Origin: a virus
Length of the DNA stretch: 64,000 nucleotides
Strand: one strand, 5' to 3'
IMG/VR virus record: IMGVR_UViG_3300001460_006335
Coordinates: 18,224 to 82,223 of that record
Positions 59,438-64,000 of this stretch are shown one piece after another; within the stretch, counting starts at the first letter, position 1, and every line of letters begins with the position of its first letter. The notes beneath the pieces were generated by a model. That model worked only from the letters and a program-made list of their open reading frames with translations, did not search any database and was not told the origin of the DNA. A program made the position numbers and the translations under genes.

Positions 59438-59651
59438 CTATAATGTTGATAGGTTGGACTTCAGAATACCAACAACCCGGCTTTGCAGTCTGTTCTGCTA
59501 AATCACCAAGAGCCTAGTATTAAACAGTTACGTTTAAAGTCGCATCTTCGTATCTCTACGCTCATACGCTGTCACTACAACTACTAGCCAAGTTTGAGAC
59601 CTGCTATCTCTCTTCCTTGCACTATCTAACTAGGACCGTCGTCTTTGTTAT
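59405..59651 (-). ncRNA. Candidate non-coding RNA, about 245 nt
   Basis: This is the largest stretch without a protein gene in the window. It has its own extended -10 promoter (59658-59685) and ends at a strong terminator (59405-59437). Neither strand carries a credible reading frame. The RNA can form several helices: CCTAGT near the 5' end with ACTAGG near its middle, CGTAT/ATACG, TTAAAC-GTAACT-GTTTAA, GCAG-AACAGA-CTGC, and GTTGG/CCAAC next to the terminator. It does not match the tmRNA, RNase P, 6S or tRNA features that I know. It lies just downstream of a cold-shock-like gene. I call it a new structured RNA of unknown function. Confidence 0.65.
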
Positions 59652-59657
59652 ATACTT

Positions 59658-59685
59658 AATATAGCACATACAAAATAAAAGTCAA
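59658..59685 (-). promoter_or_regulatory. Extended -10 sigma70 promoter of the candidate ncRNA
   Basis: Minus strand: TTGACT (59680-59685), a 16-nt spacer ending in TGC, then TATATT (59658-59663). The TGn motif makes it an extended -10 promoter. The start site is expected near 59651. Confidence 0.7.
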
Positions 59686-59692
59686 CCTTTTT

Positions 59693-59884
59693 TTAAACTT
59701 TTTTTAAATTAAATGCATATCTTCTACTATTTTTTTCCATATGCTCGTATACAACCCTGTCTCCAATAATTAAATCGTTTTCTCTTTTGTCAAATAATAC
59801 ATCTCTTCTATATTGGCCAAAGGAATCGGGTCTAATAACTCCTTTGGTTCCAACAAATTTATAAACTTGGCCAGTTTGTGTCAT
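59693..59884 (-). CDS. Small cold-shock-domain-like protein
   Basis: A 63-residue protein. GQVYKFVGTKGVIRPDSFGQYRRDVLFD, then DLIIGDRVVYEHMEKNSRRYAFNLKKV, follows the cold-shock OB-fold pattern (GxVKxFxxxKGxGFIxPDxxxxDVFFH...LxxGDxVxFEV...xxAxNV), although the aromatic RNP residues are partly changed. It would bind single-stranded RNA or DNA. GTAGGAG precedes the ATG, with a TATAAATA late element upstream. It sits directly before the candidate ncRNA. Confidence 0.6.
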   Translation of the reverse strand: MTQTGQVYKFVGTKGVIRPDSFGQYRRDVLFDKRENDLIIGDRVVYEHMEKNSRRYAFNLKKV

Positions 59885-59900
59885 GTGTTTCTCCTACAAC

Positions 59901-60569
59901 CTATTTATATTTTTGTTTAGCGGTGTTATAAATTATATTATCGGTGTAGTAATATTCAATTAATTTCTTTTTTACATTTGGTAAAGATAATAAGGTTGTC
60001 ATTTTTTCTTTATTATATTTGCCAAAGTTTTGATATTGTTTATTAGATGTGTATCCAAAAACTTTTAGCAAATGTTTATTTAAATTTTCCAAAGTCCAAT
60101 ATTTTGATCTTGTCTGCAATTGATTTGGATACTGCCATGATGTATTTTGTCTCATCGAATGTCCATCATTTTCAATACTAATTGGTAATATTTCATTTAA
60201 CCAAAATAAAAATTTTGTTTCATCAATAGAATCATTATACCAAGAGGTTGGTGGGTCTGGATATTTTTTTCTTATAGTTTTAAATAATTCATAATATCTT
60301 GGTTCGGATTCTCTTTCGTTTAGTCTATCTATTCCGTCAACTGTGTAAGGTAACCTATACATATTATAATTGAAAATAGATATTGCCCTTTCTAATGGAT
60401 TACGTATTATTGTTATAATTTTAGTATCATCATTACAATTATAATTTTTCTTATGTAATTTTTTATAATCTGTGTATAGATGATTCATTGTGGTTAACCC
60501 ACATTTAGGGCTCCATGTTATCCATAGATTATGTGTATGCCAGTATCCTGATAAGCCTGTTTGCATCAT
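59901..60569 (-). CDS. Sulfotransferase-family protein
   Basis: A 222-residue protein. The 5'-phosphosulfate-binding loop is WITWSPKCGLTTMNHLY (residues 16-32, compare PKTGSTS), and the 3'-phosphate motif is IITIIRNPLERAISIFNY (51-68, with Arg56 and the RNPxxR pattern). The rest (FWLNEILP, NTSWQYP, YWTLENLNKHL) fits the Sulfotransfer_2 type of glycan sulfotransferases that use PAPS. It lies alone between gp23 and the fibre operon. Two adjacent ATGs exist (60569 and 60566); the second fits the leaderless late pattern better. The target could be virion or host glycan. Confidence 0.75.
   Translation of the reverse strand: MMQTGLSGYWHTHNLWITWSPKCGLTTMNHLYTDYKKLHKKNYNCNDDTKIITIIRNPLERAISIFNYNMYRLPYTVDGIDRLNERESEPRYYELFKTIRKKYPDPPTSWYNDSIDETKFLFWLNEILPISIENDGHSMRQNTSWQYPNQLQTRSKYWTLENLNKHLLKVFGYTSNKQYQNFGKYNKEKMTTLLSLPNVKKKLIEYYYTDNIIYNTAKQKYK
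59902..59909 (-). promoter_or_regulatory. T4-type late promoter of the cold-shock-like gene
   Basis: TATAAATA on the minus strand, an exact match to the T4 late consensus. It overlaps the last codons (TAT AAA TAG) of the sulfotransferase gene and leaves a short leader with AGGAG. Confidence 0.65.
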
Positions 60570-60581
60570 TTATTTACTCAT

Positions 60582-60609
60582 AAAAAAAGGCCCCCGGAAG
60601 GGCCTTTTT
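60582..60609 (-). terminator. Intrinsic terminator after gp23
   Basis: AAAAAGGCCC, loop TTCCGG, GGGCCTTTTT: a 10-bp stem with a T-rich end on both strands, so it can work in both directions. It closes the gp21-gp22-gp23 unit. Confidence 0.88.
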
Positions 60610-60628
60610 AATAGTATCGCTAATAATA

Positions 60629-61801
60629 TTAGCTGAAAGCAAGGTTGCTTGTATTGACTTCTACTTTTTCCAAGTAGTCAGCCGCATTACCAAGAGACGA
60701 AGCTGTGTTTGACAATTCAACATATCCGTAACGAGTCATAAATGATACGACTGGCTCGAATGATGTTGGATCAAGCACAACGCCACTTGACATCAACGGG
60801 ATGTATGGGCAATAGAATGCCGCGGCGTCTGATTCGCTTGTACCTTTGTAACCAACAAGTACATCGTCGTCAGCCGCATATGTGTTTACATATATCTTCA
60901 TTGCTGAGTTAAGTGTACCAACCATTTTGGTGTTTGTTGGTGCTTCAAATGTACCTTCAGTTGTTCTTGCGAACGCTGAGGTTGTTGCACTTTGTAGTAC
61001 AGTTAAGATTGCTGGTGACACAACAGCCCAGTTACCTGCGCCTCTTCGTGTTCTTTGAGCAATTCTGTTTGCCGCTCTGTTAACGAGAACAGCCAAAGCG
61101 GCGTGCTCATCACCAACAAAAGTTGCAGTACCGGATACACTTGCTTGATTGTATGTATCAGTACCTGTACCTGCTAGGGAAGCAAGAGAACCTAAGATCT
61201 CCTGATCGATTTCAGCAGTAATTTCTTGAGCAAGAGCCGCCATAATTTCGGCTTCTACATCAATACCATGCTGTGACTGAGCATCTTGTGCAGATTCAAA
61301 AGTCCATCGTGCTGATAGCTTACGTGATTTAGCTTCAACAGTCTGTTTTAAGATCTGAATGCTTAGTCTTTTTCCGGCTTCACCTTCAAGTGCCGCAGTT
61401 GCGTCTGCTTTACCTGATGTGGCGTTTCCGGAATATGCTTCCGCAATTTTAAATGGTGAAAGTGCTTCTTCACCTGCTACTGCGCCTGAGGCTCCAGAAC
61501 CAACAGTATCGGAGTACCGTACTCTTAGTGTGTGGATTTGACCCACTGGACCTGTCATTGGTTGTACACCAACGATTTCGTTTGCAATAACGGTTGGCAT
61601 AACACGTCTGATCACTGGTAGGATCACACGGTTAAGTGTCGCTATATTACCGGCAGAGGTTGCACCTGCAGTTGCTGTCTCAGCCAAATACTTACGAGTA
61701 TTTTCTAGCGTTGACGACATTACTGCTTTCTTTGTGCCTGAAAGGCCTTCAAGAAGTGCTGTTTTTGTCTCTTGCCAGCGACTTTCTAATAGTTCTGACA
61801 T
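60629..61801 (-). CDS. 23: gp23 major capsid protein
   Basis: A 390-residue protein (T4: 521, marine T4-like forms are shorter). NRVILPVIRRVMPTVIANEIVGVQPMTGPVGQIHTLRVRY is the conserved gp23 core; EEALSPFKIAEAYSG and AQEITAEIDQEIL follow. The N-terminal segment ends in KYLAE at residue 41 before TATAGA, a good gp21 cleavage site (L-x-E). AAGGAGA precedes the ATG. It forms the hexamers of the head shell after proteolytic maturation. Confidence 0.96.
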   Translation of the reverse strand: MSELLESRWQETKTALLEGLSGTKKAVMSSTLENTRKYLAETATAGATSAGNIATLNRVILPVIRRVMPTVIANEIVGVQPMTGPVGQIHTLRVRYSDTVGSGASGAVAGEEALSPFKIAEAYSGNATSGKADATAALEGEAGKRLSIQILKQTVEAKSRKLSARWTFESAQDAQSQHGIDVEAEIMAALAQEITAEIDQEILGSLASLAGTGTDTYNQASVSGTATFVGDEHAALAVLVNRAANRIAQRTRRGAGNWAVVSPAILTVLQSATTSAFARTTEGTFEAPTNTKMVGTLNSAMKIYVNTYAADDDVLVGYKGTSESDAAAFYCPYIPLMSSGVVLDPTSFEPVVSFMTRYGYVELSNTASSLGNAADYLEKVEVNTSNLAFS

Positions 61802-61811
61802 TGTTATCTCC

Positions 61812-62906
61812 TTAGTTTAAACCAGCTAAACGTCTAATATCAATGATATTACTTGCGTTTGCTGAGATATCAGTTTTTGGGTTTTCTCTGTTGCCTGTAA
61901 TTTCTTTTGCCTCTGCCAATACTTTTGCCTTTTTAGTTGGACTCTTGCCGTCGATAACTGCCGGTAGATACTTTTCAAACTGTGACGTTAGTCTAGTTGT
62001 TTGAACACTTTCTAACAAATCCATCATAATTTCTTTTTGATCAACACTTAGTGGTGCAACCAAATTATCGATTTTGTCTTTGCGTACAATTGACTCATTA
62101 ATTTTTTTATTTTCATGAGCTTGCTTTTCCGCAAGGTTTATTGCCTTGGCCGCCGCTACTTTAGCTTCGCTAAGTTGTTGATTTTTAGTATCTACAACTT
62201 TTAGAAGTTTAGAAGTTTCACTCTTTTCGTTTAGATAGGAGTGAGAGTATTCGTTAGCAAATGCTTCGAATAATTTACGGCCAAAATCATTTTCACGTGC
62301 CTTCTCGATATCTTCTTTGAGTGAGGAAATTTCTTTAGTAAGAGTTCTTCCCACAGTATCTGATACCAAGTTTGCACTTTTCTTAATAAAGTTTGATTTA
62401 ACTGTATCAAGATGGTTTCTAGCTTCACGTACTAAGCGTACTTTTGTTTCAGCTAGGTCTTTTTTATCTTCATAAAATTCTGCAAGTTCTTTTGCAAGTG
62501 ATTCTACTACAAACTCCTCTAGAGCAACAAACTTATCAGCCATTGCTTTTTGATCGCCATGTAGTTCTTTTATTTCTGTAGCTAGTTGCTCAGTAACAAA
62601 AGCTTTCATTAGATTTGCATTTTTACGTTGGGCAACAGCAAAGTTAGCTTTCGCTTCTGCCAGTTGCTTACGATCTTCTGAGAATTCCTTAATTTCTTCT
62701 GCTAGTCTTTCCGTAACAAGTGAATCAATAGCTTCCACCATTGTTGACTTATCATGTTCATACTTTTTAGCAAATTCTTCACGGAGTTCTGAGGTAACTT
62801 CAAGACGATTTTCATCAATCTTTTTGTTCCATGCTTCTTCTAACTCTGAACGTACTTCTTCCGATAATGCGTCATTTTCGAAGAGTGATTTTAGTGCATC
62901 TATCAT
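61812..62906 (-). CDS. 22: gp22 prohead scaffold core protein
   Basis: A 364-residue, highly charged, almost wholly helical protein with long coiled-coil stretches (VTERLAEEIKEFSEDRKQLAEAK, VTEQLATEIKELHGDQKAM, VESLAKELAEFYEDKKDL, repeating at about 50-residue spacing). The position between gp21 and gp23 fits gp22. T4 gp22 is 269 residues and is degraded by gp21 after assembly. GAGGAGA precedes the ATG. Confidence 0.88.
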   Translation of the reverse strand: MIDALKSLFENDALSEEVRSELEEAWNKKIDENRLEVTSELREEFAKKYEHDKSTMVEAIDSLVTERLAEEIKEFSEDRKQLAEAKANFAVAQRKNANLMKAFVTEQLATEIKELHGDQKAMADKFVALEEFVVESLAKELAEFYEDKKDLAETKVRLVREARNHLDTVKSNFIKKSANLVSDTVGRTLTKEISSLKEDIEKARENDFGRKLFEAFANEYSHSYLNEKSETSKLLKVVDTKNQQLSEAKVAAAKAINLAEKQAHENKKINESIVRKDKIDNLVAPLSVDQKEIMMDLLESVQTTRLTSQFEKYLPAVIDGKSPTKKAKVLAEAKEITGNRENPKTDISANASNIIDIRRLAGLN

Positions 62907-62919
62907 TAATTTCTCCTCG

Positions 62920-63537
62920 TTAATGGAGTCTGCTTATTATGTTTAATAAGCTCTCTTTTAAATATTTTTGTGCCTTTTTGTCGCCTTGGACTTCTCTCGA
63001 AGTTAAATATGCCTTGTATCCGCCTCTTTCATTCATCAAATGTTCGTAAATTGGCGTTGGATACGCACCAGGGGCGGAGGGCTGAGCCACTACGTCCACA
63101 GTAATTATTTCAAATCCTTCAACTTGACCACCACCGTCTACCTCGCCTGAACCGCGAGATGAGACACCTAGTTTAACTCCGCTTTCAAGCATTGTTTTAA
63201 CTAGGCCTCCCATTGGTGTAGGTAAAATTTTAAGTTTCCCATAACCGTTTGGGCCATCCATCCACATTTCTGTAACCATATGGCACACACGATCTAAGTT
63301 TATATTGAGTCCTTCAGGATGATCAACTTCTCCTAACACTGAGTAGCCGCCACTAATTTGTTCGTTGAGTGTGGTGACAGCCCTGCTAATTTCATTAACT
63401 GGATATACACGCTGGTTTGCGTTCTTTACTCCACCTTGAATGCAAATACCTTTCATAAAAAGGTCTTTGCCTTCATTAGCAGACTCAACGACAATTCTAG
63501 CTTGGTCAAAACTCAAATGTTCATTAAGTATTTTCAT
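62920..63537 (-). CDS. 21: gp21 prohead core protease
   Basis: A 205-residue serine protease (T4: 212). The catalytic His is His73 in GEVDHPEGLN and the Ser is in GVSSRGSGEV (126-127). IITVDVVAQPSAPGAYP is the usual C-terminal part of the fold. It cleaves scaffold, internal and capsid proteins at I/L-x-E sites during head maturation. GAGGA precedes the ATG. Confidence 0.95.
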   Translation of the reverse strand: MKILNEHLSFDQARIVVESANEGKDLFMKGICIQGGVKNANQRVYPVNEISRAVTTLNEQISGGYSVLGEVDHPEGLNINLDRVCHMVTEMWMDGPNGYGKLKILPTPMGGLVKTMLESGVKLGVSSRGSGEVDGGGQVEGFEIITVDVVAQPSAPGAYPTPIYEHLMNERGGYKAYLTSREVQGDKKAQKYLKESLLNIISRLH

Positions 63538-63551
63538 CTAGTCGTCCTCGT

Positions 63552-64000
63552 TTAGCTTCCAATAGTTGATTTTTTATTGTCAGCGTTCTCTGGCTTCGAC
63601 TTCTTTTCAGCGCCGTGTCCAGGTTGTGACTTCATTGATTTTGAAGCCTTACCACCAGGTACGTTTACATTACCTGCTGAATCTTGTTTTGGAGCAGTTG
63701 CACCAGTGCCTTTTTCATCAGCTGATCCACCTTTTGCAATATTTGCAGATGTTCCGCCCATGTTATTTGAACCAGCAACTACTGATTTTGCATTTGCACC
63801 GTTGTCACCCATTGATGCTGATACTTTATCAGTATATTCACGCATCACTTCTGTGTGTGACTTGGCAACTTTTGACTCTTCTACTTCTTCGTCATTTGCT
63901 TCGTCAACTTCTTCATCAGTTGCTTCATATGCAAATGCTTCTTCTTCAGCTTCGTCATCGTCACCTTCTTCTGAATCCATGTCCATTGGCATTTCGTCGC
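63552..64000 (-). CDS. Probable prohead core protein, N terminus off the window
   Basis: The frame is open to the right edge and the visible ATGs have no Shine-Dalgarno, so the true start lies beyond 64000. The visible part begins strongly acidic (DSEEGDDDEAEEEAF, then EEVEES), then a low-complexity Gly/Ser/Asn/Ala region with NAKSVVAGSNNMGGTSANI, and a basic Lys-rich tail. Acidic proteins directly before gp21 in T4-like phages include the core proteins gp67 and gp68; this is an inference from position and composition only. Confidence 0.55.
   Translation of the reverse strand, partial: DEMPMDMDSEEGDDDEAEEEAFAYEATDEEVDEANDEEVEESKVAKSHTEVMREYTDKVSASMGDNGANAKSVVAGSNNMGGTSANIAKGGSADEKGTGATAPKQDSAGNVNVPGGKASKSMKSQPGHGAEKKSKPENADNKKSTIGS

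Noticed and set aside
59405-59651. Reading the candidate ncRNA as a tmRNA or as a tRNA cluster
   Set aside because: There is no CCA-type 3' end or TpsiC-like GGTTCGAATCC sequence and no tag frame; the 3' end is an intrinsic terminator.
1-64000. Cyanobacterial host
   Set aside because: No photosynthesis or carbon-metabolism auxiliary gene is visible and the base composition is very AT-rich; the host stays open, with a SAR11-like host favoured only by inference.

Overview
The window is about 64 kb of a T4-like myovirus (Caudoviricetes) genome. It carries a nearly continuous run of T4 core genes: prohead protease gp21, scaffold gp22, major capsid protein gp23, neck and tail-stabiliser proteins gp13/gp14/gp15, sheath gp18, tube gp19, head-completion nuclease gp4, terminase gp16/gp17, single-strand binding protein gp32, and the recombination proteins UvsX, UvsY and UvsW. 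The base composition is AT-rich, coding density is very high, and neighbouring genes often overlap at stop/start (TAATG, ATGA). The style of the proteins, including two giant fibre-like proteins and many sugar-modifying genes, fits a marine T4-like phage of the cyanophage/pelagiphage group. A low-GC marine alphaproteobacterial host such as SAR11 is my inference. No photosynthesis gene is visible in the window to point to a cyanobacterium.

Layout, left to right. 1-166: start of uvsW, cut by the window edge. 145-1386: uncharacterised gene behind a consensus sigma70 promoter. 1403-8852: a carbohydrate cassette (nucleotidyltransferase, GT-B, FkbM methyltransferase, cytidylyltransferase-cupin fusion, GT-A/GT-B fusion, two further GT-B-like proteins and a plus-strand GT-A). 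8861-11683: uvsY, a small acidic gene, uvsX and gene 32 behind a strong early-type promoter. 11814-26098: late genes (unknown zinc-binding-like protein, gp17, three candidate capsid-targeted internal proteins, gp16, a possible GT, gp4, an unknown, a gp54-like baseplate/tube protein, gp19, gp18). 26244-30690: an island with plus-strand genes (a DUF3310-like early gene, gp14, gp15, Nudix), with gp13 on the minus strand. 30647-34527: two glycosyltransferases, one with five tandem repeats of about 100 residues. 34527-59287: fibre/adhesin region with proteins of 3929 and 3450 residues and several small virion proteins. 59288-59692: a probable new non-coding RNA and a structured leader. 59693-63992: cold-shock-like protein, sulfotransferase, gp23, gp22, gp21 and a probable prohead-core protein cut by the right edge.

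Regulation can be read from the sequence. Early-type units carry TTGACA/TTGACT boxes, mostly 17 nt from a TATAAT-like box (five examples). Late units carry a T4-like late element, approximately GATAAATA. This element often overlaps the stop codon of the gene before, and in several places sits so close to the ATG that the mRNA should be leaderless. Strong intrinsic terminators follow gp23, gp19, the gene before gp17, and the candidate ncRNA.

The most unusual items are: the promoter-to-terminator non-coding RNA of about 245 nt; the 1099-residue protein built of 100-residue degenerate glycosyltransferase-like units; a run of proteins whose N termini look like T4 capsid-targeting peptides ending in a gp21 cleavage motif; a sulfotransferase beside the capsid gene; the giant fibres with a repeated KCxRD helical module and DNA-level homology to each other; and leaderless late transcription units.
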